Shown piece by piece: positions 1 to 8,063 of a stretch of 64,000 nucleotides of DNA. Source of the DNA: Microbacterium hominis NBRC 15708 (GTDB lineage: Bacteria; Actinomycetota; Actinomycetes; Actinomycetales; Microbacteriaceae). The translations under genes were made by a program, and so were the position numbers. The notes under the pieces are model-generated. The model was not told the DNA's origin, made no database searches, and saw only the letters and a program-made list of their open reading frames with translations. How positions within the stretch are numbered: position 1 is the stretch's first letter; the number at the start of each line of letters is the position of its first letter. The stretch is taken from contig NZ_BCWI01000003.1 of the NCBI RefSeq assembly GCF_001592125.1, positions 30,070 through 94,069 of the forward strand, in the 5' to 3' direction.

Positions 1-1512
1 CAGGACTTCCTCGCCGGAGAGCTCGATCTGCTCTACGTCGCCCCCGAACGGCTGAGCGCACCCGCGACGACGGCGCTGCTGCAGCGCGGTCGGCTGAGCG
101 TCATCGCGATCGACGAGGCGCACTGCGTCAGCCAGTGGGGCCACGACTTCCGCCCCGACTACCTCGCGCTGGGCGACCTCGCCGAGCGGTTCCCGGGCGT
201 GCCGCGCATGGCGCTCACCGCGACGGCGACGCGCGCGACGCACCAGGAGATCACCGAGCGTCTGCAACTGCCCGACGCGCGCCACTTCGTCGCGAGCTTC
301 GACCGGCCCAACATCCAGTACCGCATCGAGCCGAAGGTCGACCCGCGCCGGCAGCTGCTGCAGTTCGTGCGCGCGCAGCCGGCGGGCTCCGCCGGCATCG
401 TCTACGCGCTCAGCCGCAAGTCGGTCGACCAGACCGCCGACTACCTCCGCACGCAGGGGGTCGACGCCCTGCCGTATCACGCGGGGTTGGATGCCGCGAT
501 CCGCGCGCGTCACCAGCAGCGCTTCCTCCGCGACGACGGCGTCGTGATGGTCGCGACGATCGCGTTCGGCATGGGCATCGACAAGCCCGATGTGCGCTTC
601 GTCGCGCACATCGACCTGCCGAAGTCCGTCGAGGGCTACTACCAGGAGACCGGTCGCGCCGGCCGCGACGGCGAGCCCGCGGTGGCCTGGATGGCGTACG
701 GCCTCGGCGACGTCGTGCAGCAGCGCCGCCTGATCGACCAGTCACCGGGCGACCGGTCGTACAAGATGCGCCTCGGCCAGCACCTCGACGCGATGCTCGC
801 CCTCTGCGAGACCGTGTCGTGCCGCCGTCAGAACCTCCTCAACTACTTCGGTCAGAGCTCCGAGCCGTGCGGCAACTGCGACACCTGTCTCGACACCCCC
901 GACACCTGGGACGGGCTCGTGCCCGCGCAGAAGCTCCTGTCGACCATCGTCCGCCTGCAGCGCGAGCGCAACCAGGCGTTCGGCGCCGGGCACCTCGTCG
1001 ACATCCTGCGCGGCGCGTCGACCGAGCGCATCCGCCAGCAGGGTCACGACGCCCTCGCGACGTACGGGCTCGGAGCCGACCTCAGCGACCAGGACTGGCG
1101 CAGCGTGATCCGCCAGCTCCTCGCCCGCGGCATCATCGTCGCGCGGGGAGAGTACGGCGTGCTCGCCGTCGGCGAGGAGGGTGCGGCGGTGCTGCGTGGC
1201 GAGCTCGCCGTGCCGTTGCGACGCGACGTGCTCGGCAAGGGCGGCGGGGCGGCGCGGGTACGCAAGACCCCCGCCGCGGATGCCGTCGCCGACGGCGACC
1301 GCGACCTGTTCGAGGCCTTGCGCGCGTGGCGTGCCGGCGCGGCGAAGGAACAGGGAGTGCCGGCCTACATCGTCTTCGGCGATGCGACCCTGCGGGCGCT
1401 GGCCGCGCAGCGCCCGGCATCCGTCGCCGCGCTGGAAGGCATCACGGGCATCGGGGCGAAGAAGCGCGAGGCGTACGGCGAGGCGGTCCTCGCCGTCATC
1501 GCAGGTTCATAG
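1..1512 (+). CDS. recQ: RecQ-family ATP-dependent DNA helicase (5' end outside window)
   Basis: A 3'-5' DNA helicase for recombination and repair. The frame is open from base 1, so the N-terminal part with Walker A is missing only because the window starts inside the gene. Visible in order are the DEAH box ([13 protein letters not shown], bases ~112-150), helicase motif III (LTATAT), the second RecA lobe ending in the arginine-finger motif [10 protein letters not shown] (~650-675), and the RecQ zinc-binding region with Cys residues around CETVSC and CGNCDTC (~800-890). A winged-helix region and a C-terminal HRDC-like segment (~1290-1500) follow. This is the normal RecQ domain set. A GC-rich hairpin just after the stop separates it from the next gene. 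Confidence 0.95.
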   Translation, partial: QDFLAGELDLLYVAPERLSAPATTALLQRGRLSVIAIDEAHCVSQWGHDFRPDYLALGDLAERFPGVPRMALTATATRATHQEITERLQLPDARHFVASFDRPNIQYRIEPKVDPRRQLLQFVRAQPAGSAGIVYALSRKSVDQTADYLRTQGVDALPYHAGLDAAIRARHQQRFLRDDGVVMVATIAFGMGIDKPDVRFVAHIDLPKSVEGYYQETGRAGRDGEPAVAWMAYGLGDVVQQRRLIDQSPGDRSYKMRLGQHLDAMLALCETVSCRRQNLLNYFGQSSEPCGNCDTCLDTPDTWDGLVPAQKLLSTIVRLQRERNQAFGAGHLVDILRGASTERIRQQGHDALATYGLGADLSDQDWRSVIRQLLARGIIVARGEYGVLAVGEEGAAVLRGELAVPLRRDVLGKGGGAARVRKTPAADAVADGDRDLFEALRAWRAGAAKEQGVPAYIVFGDATLRALAAQRPASVAALEGITGIGAKKREAYGEAVLAVIAGS

Positions 1513-1516
1513 GAAC

Positions 1517-1544
1517 CCTCCCCGCGCTCCACAGCCCGGGGAGG
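1517..1544 (+). terminator. Candidate terminator hairpin after recQ
   Basis: CCTCCCCG (1517-1524) pairs with CGGGGAGG (1537-1544) around a 12-base loop, 5 bases after the RecQ stop. There is no T tract, so an intrinsic terminator is only probable. Confidence 0.5.
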
Positions 1545-1579
1545 CGTGAACCATAGGCGCGGATGTTCGGGTGGTCTGC

Positions 1580-2908
1580 ATGACCCATCGATCCCGCTCT
1601 CGCGTCCACCCGTCACGTCGTGTGCTGCTGCCCGCCACCGCCGTGGTGCTCACGCTCGGCCTTGCGGGCTGCGGCTCGCTCGCCGCCCTCGACACGGTGT
1701 CGTCGATGCCGACGTCGACCGGGGTGAGCTCCGAGACGGTCGTCGCGGACGCTTCGGGGTCGCTCTGGGACACGTCGACCGTCCACACGGTGTCGGTCCA
1801 GGTGGATGCCGATGCGCTCTCCGACATGCTCGCGACCTACCTGTCCGCGGGTGACAAGGAGTGGCTCACGGCGACGGTCACGATCGACGGCGTCGCCTAC
1901 GAGAACGTCGGCATCAAGCTGAAGGGCAACTCGACCCTGAAGGGGATCACGAGCGACAGCGACGCGTCGACGCTGCCGTGGCGCATCCGCCTGGACAAGT
2001 ACGTCGACGGCCAGAACGCGTCGGGCGTCACCGACTTCACGATCCGCGCCAACTCCTCGTCGACGTCGATGAACGAGGCCGTCGCGCTCGACGCGCTGTC
2101 CGCGGCGGGTCTCGCCTCCGAGAAGTCCGCCGCGACGAGGTTCTCGGTCAACGGCGGCACGGAGGTCCTGCGGCTGAGCGTCCAGGCGCTGAACGACTCG
2201 TGGGTCGACGAGAACTTCCCCGACGCCGGTGCCGATTCGGTGCTCTACAAGGCCAACGCCGACGGGAACTGGGACTGGGCGGGAGCCGACGGCGACTACA
2301 GTGCCTCGTTCGACATCGAGGCCGGTGCGGAGGACTACGCGCCGCTCGTCACCCTGCTCGATCTGGTCAACAACGGCACGGCCGACGAGATCGCCGAGAA
2401 GCTCCCCACGCTGCTCGACGTCGACTCGTTCGCGACCTACCTGGCCCTCGAGGAGGCCATCGACAACTTCGACGACATCTCGGGACCCGGCAACAACGCG
2501 TACCTGTTCTGGGATTCGAGCACGCAGCGGTTCACCGTGGTGGCGTGGGACCACAACCTCGCCTTCGGGGTGCAGAACGTCGGTGGGGGCGGTCAGGCCG
2601 GCGGGGCCGCGCCGGGAGGCGGGCGGGCTCCGGGCGGGCAGGCCGACGGTGGGGCGGCCGGCGGGGGCGGCGCTCGCGGAGGAGCCTCCGACAACCCGCT
2701 CGTCACGGCGTTCGAGGCGAACAGCACGTGGGCCCAGCTCATCGCCGAGAAGAAGACGCAGTTGCAGCAGACGCTGATCGCGAACGGCACGCTGTCCACC
2801 TCGGTCGACGCGTGGACGGCGCTGCTTACCGCTCAGGCGAGCGATCTCGTCGACGCGTCGACCGTCCAGTCGGATGCCGCGGCCATCCTCTCCGCCGCCG
2901 GCGCCTGA
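1580..2908 (+). CDS. CotH kinase-family lipoprotein
   Basis: Likely a lipid-anchored extracytoplasmic protein of the CotH kinase-like family. An N-terminal hydrophobic stretch ends in the lipobox LAGC (Cys about residue 26 from the ATG at 1580). The core shows CotH-type signatures: IKLKGNSTLKG, IRLDKYVDGQ, TIRANSSSTSMNEA and the WDHNLAFG motif near residue 330. Right after WDHNLAFG lies a Gly/Ala/Arg low-complexity insert (bases ~2580-2690), then a ~60-residue helical tail. GTG at 1571 is an alternative in-frame start; neither start has a clear Shine-Dalgarno sequence. Spore-coat CotH is a protein kinase; whether this actinobacterial lipoprotein phosphorylates anything is unknown. Confidence 0.85.
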   Translation: MTHRSRSRVHPSRRVLLPATAVVLTLGLAGCGSLAALDTVSSMPTSTGVSSETVVADASGSLWDTSTVHTVSVQVDADALSDMLATYLSAGDKEWLTATVTIDGVAYENVGIKLKGNSTLKGITSDSDASTLPWRIRLDKYVDGQNASGVTDFTIRANSSSTSMNEAVALDALSAAGLASEKSAATRFSVNGGTEVLRLSVQALNDSWVDENFPDAGADSVLYKANADGNWDWAGADGDYSASFDIEAGAEDYAPLVTLLDLVNNGTADEIAEKLPTLLDVDSFATYLALEEAIDNFDDISGPGNNAYLFWDSSTQRFTVVAWDHNLAFGVQNVGGGGQAGGAAPGGGRAPGGQADGGAAGGGGARGGASDNPLVTAFEANSTWAQLIAEKKTQLQQTLIANGTLSTSVDAWTALLTAQASDLVDASTVQSDAAAILSAAGA

Positions 2909-2960
2909 CCCCCGGGCGGGGGCCGCCGTTGCCCGGGCCCGCCGTTGCCCGGGCCGCCGC

Positions 2961-3049
2961 CGCGGAATCGGAGGCGCGCGCCAGAATCGGATGCGGGGGC
3001 TGCCCTGGTCCGAATCCGCTTGCGGTCTCCGCATCCGCTGCGCGGCATC
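2961..3049 (+). repeat. Direct repeat A at left edge of accessory island
   Basis: About 90 bp starting CGCGGAATCGG. Its 57-base core (2981-3037) matches bases 7797-7853 with a single mismatch (T at 3001, C at 7817), in the same orientation. It contains CGGATGCGG and CCGCATCCG, so it can fold. A diverged third copy lies at 7954-8040. It lies ~50 bp after the CotH gene and ~30 bp before the first conjugative-element remnant. Confidence 0.85.
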
Positions 3050-3080
3050 TCCACTACGACGTGGCGTCCCCGACCGGGCA

Positions 3081-3490
3081 GCGGACCTCGCCAGCGAGTA
3101 CAACCGTCGCTTCAACGGGATCGTGCTGCGCGACTACACCGCCGAAGGGAAACGCTCAGCCGGCCGGGGATGGTCGCCTCTTTCGAGCTCCGCGCCCACC
3201 AGAAGACCGCCGTGGCCCGCATGGTCAGCGAACCCGCCGTCGGCCTGTTCCACGAGGTCGGCGCCGGCAAGACCGCCGAGGTGGTCGCCGGGGCGATGGA
3301 GCTGCGCCGTCGCGGCATGGTGAACAAGGTCGGTGTCGTGGTGCCGAACCACATGCTCGAGCAGTTCCCCCGCGAGTGACTGCAGCTGTACCCGCAGGCG
3401 CGGATCCTCGCCGCCAACACAGACACCCTCTCCGGCGATCGGCGGCGCATCTTCGTCGCCCGTGCCGACGCGAACGACTGGGACGCTGAT
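3081..3490 (+). pseudogene. Remnant of a large conjugative-element SNF2/DEAD-type helicase
   Basis: A decayed fragment, not an intact gene. Bases 3081-~3150 encode ADLASEYNRRFNG..YTAEGKR in one frame. After a frameshift the reading continues in another frame with SFELRAHQKTAVARM and the Walker A HEVGAGKTAEVV (~3245-3285), up to a TGA at 3377-3379. After that stop the same frame still reads like protein (LQLYPQARILAANTDTLSG...), so the TGA probably replaced a Trp codon. The pattern matches the ATPase start of the very large helicase (often helicase-methylase) proteins carried by actinobacterial integrative conjugative elements and plasmids. Everything upstream and downstream of this segment is gone. 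Confidence 0.75.
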
Positions 3491-3679
3491 GGGTGGTGCA
3501 ATTCAACGATCGGTCGTACTTCCCCGGAGCCGATGCCGAGACCGTCGATATCGGATCTCATGTCTGTTCAGGCCGCCGACCCCGCGCGCCGCAATGGCTG
3601 GTTCAGTTCGGTTTTGGATACGTTGGCTGTGAGGCCCGTCCGCGCCCTGACGGCTTCGACTTCCAGAGGGGGGACGTCC

Positions 3680-5095
3680 GTGGCAGTCGAGCTGAGCTTT
3701 GGCGACAGCCTGGCTGTCTTACTGGTCGATGGTGTCGCCGAGACTCCGTATGTCGGTGCCACGCTCAGGATGGACGAGAGTGGGATAGAGGTTGAGGTCC
3801 CGCATATGCCGGGATTCGTCGTTCCACAGTTCGAGCACGTCGACCAGTGGTTCAGGAGGATGGCGCCGCCTGAGAATGTACTCGTTCACGCTCGAGGCGG
3901 AAGTGTCCAGCTTTTTGGATGTCGCTGGAGCGGTCATTCTGACGCAACAGGTTCGCGGGTCGGGACTGGTCGTTTTTCCGCGACCGAGGCTCTTCTCCAC
4001 GACCGGGATGGAGCCCTCTCCGATCCGCTGACGGTCACGACCTGCCAGAGCCGTGCTGACGGCCTCAATCATTGGTCGCGAGTTACAGCGGTGAGTTCGG
4101 AACCCACTCGTGACGAGGAGTCCCGGGCTAACGCCCTCGATGTCCGGGTGGAGAGTCCGGAGCCAACAGAGTGGTTACAGGGTGAGGCGCGTATGCGGAT
4201 TCGGGCGACCTGGAGTTTCGCCCCGCGCGAGGACGGCTACTCACGCATCCACGAGCTCGAGGACAACGTCATCGTTGAAAGCGAGTGGGAGCAACCACAT
4301 CCGTTTGCAGATCATCTAGTCGAGCAGCGCAAGGTGCTTCATTTGCTCGTCTTCCTGTTCGGCGCTGGCCTCTCCTTCCGTGAGCATCGGGTGCGCGACG
4401 GGTCAATCGCGGCACGTCTCATGGGCGGCGAGATCTACGACCACCCCTTCGCGGAGGTCATTAGTGCGCGAACAATCAGCGAGCGCGCCCAGCCGATACC
4501 GCAGAAGGGCAAGCTTCAGCGTCCGTTGCTCGTGCTTGAGGAAGTCGGTGCCGAAGGTCTCGCCGAATGGGCTTCGAACTACGAAGCGTGGGAGCGGTTC
4601 ATCTTGCCGGCTGTCTCGATCATCGGCCGGCGGCATCGCTTCGCAGAGGACATCGTGATGTCGACGTCTATGAGCCTGGAGGCGGCGGGGCAGCTGATCG
4701 GCGAGCAACCCGGCGAGGCCGCCACGTATCACCGTGGTAGGCGAACCACGGCGACCTATGTCTACCGCTGTCTCGAGCTGCTCGGGATCCGTTGGGGTGA
4801 GTACATCCACAGCCAGACCGGATTGGCGAAGGCGATCGCGAACAACTACAACGCCGTCAAGCACGCTGACCGTGGCGCGTTCCCAGATCACGTCGAGACG
4901 TTTCTCATCGGCGACGTAAACCAACTGATCGTTCGCCTCCTCGCCATCCGTCTCACCGGACGCGCCGAGGAGCTCCTACAGCGGTACCGTGATGGTTCCG
5001 AACTGTGGCAGATCAAGCAACGGTTTGACGCCTATCGTGTGAGGATCGCCGACGATCTAGGCGCGTGGGGTATGGCCGCATGCTCGTCCACATAG
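3680..5095 (+). CDS. ApeA/HEPN-type protein, putative anti-phage defence
   Basis: Probable relative of ApeA, an abortive-infection protein with a C-terminal HEPN domain thought to act as an RNase. From the GTG at 3680 (preceded by AGAGGGGGGA) it is 471 aa. The N-terminal beta-rich part has the GATLRMDESGIEVEV pattern seen at the start of ApeA N-terminal domains, and GLNHWSRVTAV fits mid-domain. The C-terminal part is helical and carries YNAVKH (Y390-H395), at the expected position of the HEPN R-x4-6-H motif, with the usual Arg not evident. Codon use is clearly less G/C-biased than in flanking genes, pointing to transfer. ATG at 3533 or 3560 would add 40-49 residues of unlikely sequence. The family call is from pattern memory. 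Confidence 0.6.
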   Translation: MAVELSFGDSLAVLLVDGVAETPYVGATLRMDESGIEVEVPHMPGFVVPQFEHVDQWFRRMAPPENVLVHARGGSVQLFGCRWSGHSDATGSRVGTGRFSATEALLHDRDGALSDPLTVTTCQSRADGLNHWSRVTAVSSEPTRDEESRANALDVRVESPEPTEWLQGEARMRIRATWSFAPREDGYSRIHELEDNVIVESEWEQPHPFADHLVEQRKVLHLLVFLFGAGLSFREHRVRDGSIAARLMGGEIYDHPFAEVISARTISERAQPIPQKGKLQRPLLVLEEVGAEGLAEWASNYEAWERFILPAVSIIGRRHRFAEDIVMSTSMSLEAAGQLIGEQPGEAATYHRGRRTTATYVYRCLELLGIRWGEYIHSQTGLAKAIANNYNAVKHADRGAFPDHVETFLIGDVNQLIVRLLAIRLTGRAEELLQRYRDGSELWQIKQRFDAYRVRIADDLGAWGMAACSST

Positions 5096-5267
5096 CCTTA
5101 GCAAGGTGCCCATAGTTACGAATCGAAGCACGCTCCCAAATCGCCAATAATGGATCTTATGTCAGTTCGTCCAAATTGAGACCTTCGGTTGATCCGATTT
5201 CGGGTCCCCTTCCGTACGGTTGAAGAGTCGGGAGTCATCCCCCGATTTCCGGAGAGAGAAGGCATAC

Positions 5268-5861
5268 GTGAAGATCAATACGAAACTCAGGACGCTCGCG
5301 ATTCTCGGGGCGGTTGCCCTCGGTTCTATCGGTGGTCTGACGGCCACCGCGGCCAACGCGGCCGACGATGCGGCGAGTCAGACCACGTCGACGGGCATCG
5401 TCGAGCGGGATATCAACACCGTCAGCGTTGAACCCGCCAACGACGAAGCGAACCTCGCCAAGCTGAACCAGCTCAAGGGGACGCAGACGTCCGCGGAGAT
5501 CGCCGCGATCGTTAGCTCGGAGAAGAAGCACGTCGCTCTCCTCGACACCGAGACCAACACTTATGTGGCCGCCTTCTATGTGCAGGAGCCGACGTTCACG
5601 CTCTTCGCGATCAGCGTTCGCGGCCCGGGCTGCGCGACGACTGATGCCTGCGCAACGACCGCCTCTGGCGTTCCCAACGGGTACTACGGCACGGGTCAGC
5701 GTGACATCAACCTGACGAACATCACGAAGATCTTCGCCGGCAACCGCAACACCTCGTTCTGGTACAACGTCAGCGGCGGCTCTGCCGCTGACTACGTTGC
5801 AGCGGGTGCCACCACCTATCTGTCCTCCGCGCGGCACTACCTCAGCATCACGCGGAGCTGA
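5268..5861 (+). CDS. Small secreted protein of unknown function
   Basis: 197 aa from the GTG at 5268, preceded by GGAGAGAGAAGG. Residues 1-31 form a classical Sec signal peptide (KINTKLR, hydrophobic core, then ATAANA-AD). The mature protein has two closely spaced cysteines (C122, C128) that could form a disulfide, an internal helical segment (NLAKLNQLKGTQTSAEIAA) and an aromatic Gly/Ser/Asn-rich C-terminal half. I do not recognise the family. Base composition is lower in GC than the core genome, like the neighbouring ApeA-like gene, and it lies inside the repeat-bounded island, so it is probably cargo. A strong terminator follows directly, so it may be a single-gene unit. Confidence 0.7.
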   Translation: MKINTKLRTLAILGAVALGSIGGLTATAANAADDAASQTTSTGIVERDINTVSVEPANDEANLAKLNQLKGTQTSAEIAAIVSSEKKHVALLDTETNTYVAAFYVQEPTFTLFAISVRGPGCATTDACATTASGVPNGYYGTGQRDINLTNITKIFAGNRNTSFWYNVSGGSAADYVAAGATTYLSSARHYLSITRS

Positions 5862-5875
5862 CACCCGACACCACT

Positions 5876-5912
5876 AAAAGGGGCTTCCGCTGGTTCAGCG
5901 GGAGCCCCTTTA
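5876..5912 (+). terminator. Rho-independent terminator
   Basis: AAAGGGGCT...TCCGCT, loop GGTTC, then AGCGGGA..GCCCCTTT. A long near-perfect stem flanked by A and T runs, so it could stop transcription from both directions. It lies between the plus-strand secreted-protein gene and the minus-strand gene ending at 5950. Confidence 0.9.
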
Positions 5913-5949
5913 CGTCTGGCTAGAGAGTTGCACCCCAAGATGCTGCCTG

Positions 5950-6435
5950 TCAGCCGTGGGAGCGGGTGATCCACTGGTCCCATTCGGTCTCATCGGTGGC
6001 GTCCGACCAGTCGCGGATGGGGCGGCTCTCCTGGTGCCCGTTGGTGCAACCGGCGCTGGCGGACGCCTTCTTGATGCGTTCGACGGCGAGGGCGTAGCGC
6101 TCGTGCCACCCGATGGGGCCGAGGCCGGTGTCGTTGGGGTCGAAGAGCGCGCGGTGGGCGCTGCGGAGGGCGGATAGTTCTTCGACGAGCCACCCGTGCT
6201 TCCACCAGCAGGCGGGGACGACGGTGGGGCTGACCTGGTAGCGGAGGGTGAACCATTCCACCCACGCGCGAAGGTCGATCCAGATGTCGTGGGCGGTTTC
6301 GTCGTCGAGCTCGCGCCAGTTCACTACCCACACGGCGTCGAGCTCGGCGGCGGCTTGACGGTTGTCGAGGTCGATCTCGGCCTGCATCACCGCCGCGGCC
6401 TCGTCGACCGTGAAGTCGTCGAAGTCGTCGCTCAT
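5950..6435 (-). CDS. Conjugative-element accessory protein, DUF4913-like
   Basis: 161 aa starting at the ATG at 6435, which overlaps the stop of the HNH-type gene (ATGA). No signal peptide or membrane segment. The middle has a Trp-rich pattern: WVVNWRELDDETAHDIWIDL, RAWVEWFTLRYQ, ACWWKHGWLVEEL, then IGWHERYALAVERI and GCTNGH. This resembles proteins encoded next to TraG-type genes in actinobacterial integrative elements (DUF4913-like, from memory). It is the last gene of a three-gene minus-strand remnant operon. No function is known; an accessory role in conjugation or replication is inferred only from context. Confidence 0.55.
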   Translation of the reverse strand: MSDDFDDFTVDEAAAVMQAEIDLDNRQAAAELDAVWVVNWRELDDETAHDIWIDLRAWVEWFTLRYQVSPTVVPACWWKHGWLVEELSALRSAHRALFDPNDTGLGPIGWHERYALAVERIKKASASAGCTNGHQESRPIRDWSDATDETEWDQWITRSHG

Positions 6436-6827
6436 GATCCTTCTCCCCCTCGGGTGGTGTGTTTGCGTCTGACGATCTGCAGCGCGGTCGTGGACGCCTG
6501 CTCGCGGGTGCGGTGGCGTGCCAGGAGCGGGTCGCGGTCGATGATCCGGTGCAGCAGCTCGTGGCAGGCCGGGTGCAACGGCCACAGGTCCTCGTGCGAC
6601 TCGTCGGCGTACCAGCCGGCTGCTGTCTTCTTCACCCCGTCGTAGGACAGGTGGTGCAGTTCGATTTCGCGCCGGTCGGCGGTGCGATCGCATCCGACGC
6701 ACGTCCACTCCCCCGCGAGCTGCAGCTGGTCGCGGAACCAGCGGTCGCGGCGCGCGAACCACTGCGGCGAGGTCAGGTAGCCGGTGCGGTACGTGTTGCC
6801 GCGCGAGGGCCGGCGTCGGTTAGACAT
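6432..6827 (-). CDS. HNH-type zinc-binding protein
   Basis: 131 aa. It carries a Cys pair (C43-x2-C46, CVGC), then IELHHLSYDG (His58-His59), then DLWPLHPACHELLHRI, the layout of a zinc-supported HNH nuclease fold. The DNA-binding or cutting role is by family analogy only. The 5' end overlaps the TraG remnant by 8 bases and the 3' end overlaps the DUF4913-like gene (ATGA), so the three were once an operon in the conjugative element. It looks open and intact, but its promoter would have lain upstream of the truncated TraG. Confidence 0.65.
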   Translation of the reverse strand: MSNRRRPSRGNTYRTGYLTSPQWFARRDRWFRDQLQLAGEWTCVGCDRTADRREIELHHLSYDGVKKTAAGWYADESHEDLWPLHPACHELLHRIIDRDPLLARHRTREQASTTALQIVRRKHTTRGGEGS

Positions 6828-7740
6828 CCCGAGCCCGCGCGGTGAAGTGAGCTTGCTGTTCCCGCTCGAGGTCGCGCTTGCTCGTGGAGATCTCCCGCCC
6901 GTCGCGGCGTTCGGCCCACCCGTCGAGCTCCAGCAGCACGGGCCGGCGGTTGCGGTAGCTGAGAAGGCCCGTGCCGTTTGGCATCCGGCGTAGCTCGTCG
7001 ACGGTCATCAGCGGGAGACGCTCGTGCTGTTCGCTGGTGGAGTAGCCGAGCTGCTCGGTATTCCACGACCGTTGCGTGCGCTGACGGTCCCGGTACCCGA
7101 GGAGCCGTTCGACGTCGCCCAGGTGGTCAGCGTCGCCACCACCCCCGAGGAGCACCTTCGCGGTCGCAGCAGACCAGATCGTGGAGGCCTCGGCCGCGGA
7201 CCAGCTGGTCTCCGCCTGGGACAGCGCCTGCAGCACGACGAGCGTGCAGATACCGCGGCCGCCGCCGTCGGCCATGACGCGGGGAAGGCTCTCCCAGCGG
7301 AACATGTTCGCGACCCCGTCCAGGATCAGCCCCAGCGGGATCGATAGCCGTGCACCAGGCGACGTCATCGCACGCTTCCGACCGACCTCCACGATGTCGT
7401 CGAGCAGTGGGAACAGGAACCCGCCCATCGCCGTCGCACCGGTGGACGAGCCAAGAAGGTACAGCGTGTTCTCCCCGTCGAGGAACTCGGCGGAGGCGAA
7501 CGGGGCGTCCGCGCCCGTCGGGGACAGTACGTCGCGGATCTTTGGGATCGAGAGCGGCGCGACGGCTGCCTGCACCCCGAACCACTGCGACGACAGCAGC
7601 CTCGGGTCTCCCTCGAGGACGGATTCCAGACCGTCGCCCCCGGGCGTCCCGTAGATGCGGAGAATGTCGACGGGGCCGCGCGTGAGCCCCGGCGCCGACC
7701 CCACCGGTACAGGTCGTCGACGGATTTGTTCTGCACCCCA
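6820..7740 (-). pseudogene. Truncated TraG/VirD4-type coupling protein
   Basis: C-terminal part of a type IV coupling ATPase that would feed DNA to a conjugation channel. The recognisable part runs from GVQNKSVDDLYRW (~7740) through a frameshift near 7700 to VDILRIYG, then the ATPase core with LGLILDGVANMFRW and MADGGGRGICTLVVLQALSQ, down to the TAA at 6820-6822. The Walker B of this family normally reads LDEVAN; here the Glu is Gly. The N-terminal membrane segments and Walker A are missing, cut off ~40 bp before repeat B. Truncation, frameshift and loss of the catalytic Glu make it a pseudogene. Confidence 0.8.
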
Positions 7741-7778
7741 CCTGTCTCCGGCGACCCGCCCGCCCATCGGCCCGCCGT

Positions 7779-7870
7779 CGCGGAATCGGTGGCGCGCCAG
7801 AATCGGATGCGGGGGCCGCCCTGGTCCGAATCCGCTTGCGGTCTCCGCATCCGTTCTAGCGCGCGGCATC
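7779..7870 (+). repeat. Direct repeat B at right edge of accessory island
   Basis: Partner of the repeat at 2961-3049; the cores 7797-7853 and 2981-3037 differ at one base. It contains CGGATGCGG...CCGCATCCG. It begins ~40 bp outside the truncated TraG remnant. The non-coding stretch 7741-8063 holds this copy, the diverged copy at 7954-8040, and otherwise no recognisable gene. Confidence 0.85.
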
Positions 7871-7953
7871 CAGCACTTGACGCGGCATCCGGTGTGCCTG
7901 CCCGCTTCGGCCGTCTGCCCGCACGGCCTGAGCCCTACCGCCCGCCCAGCCGC

Positions 7954-8040
7954 CGCGGAATCGGACGTGCGCGCCGGAATCGGATGCGGGAGCGCATGTG
8001 GTCCGAATCTGCTGCGCTCCTCCGAATCCGCTGCGGCGCG
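7954..8040 (+). repeat. Diverged third copy of the AATCGGATGC repeat
   Basis: It starts CGCGGAATCGG and continues GGAATCGGATGCGGGAGC..GGTCCGAATC, then TCCGAATCCGCTGCGG. It is clearly related to repeats A and B but with several differences and a small rearrangement. It sits just after the end of the minus-strand double TetR gene and may also act as its terminator region. Confidence 0.65.
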
Positions 8041-8063
8041 GCAGCAGCCCCGGCCCGGGGCGG

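Noticed and set aside
3493..3679. Possible N-terminal extension of the ApeA-like protein
   Set aside because: The residues before the GTG at 3680 look random and a good Shine-Dalgarno sits just before that GTG.
2961..7870. Island as an intact integrative element with attachment sites
   Set aside because: No integrase gene and no tRNA gene are present; the framing repeats belong to a family with further copies, so they are not clear att sites.
7741..8063. Possible small gene between the TraG remnant and the double TetR gene
   Set aside because: All frames are accounted for by two copies of an intergenic repeat; no start with a ribosome-binding site leads into sensible protein.
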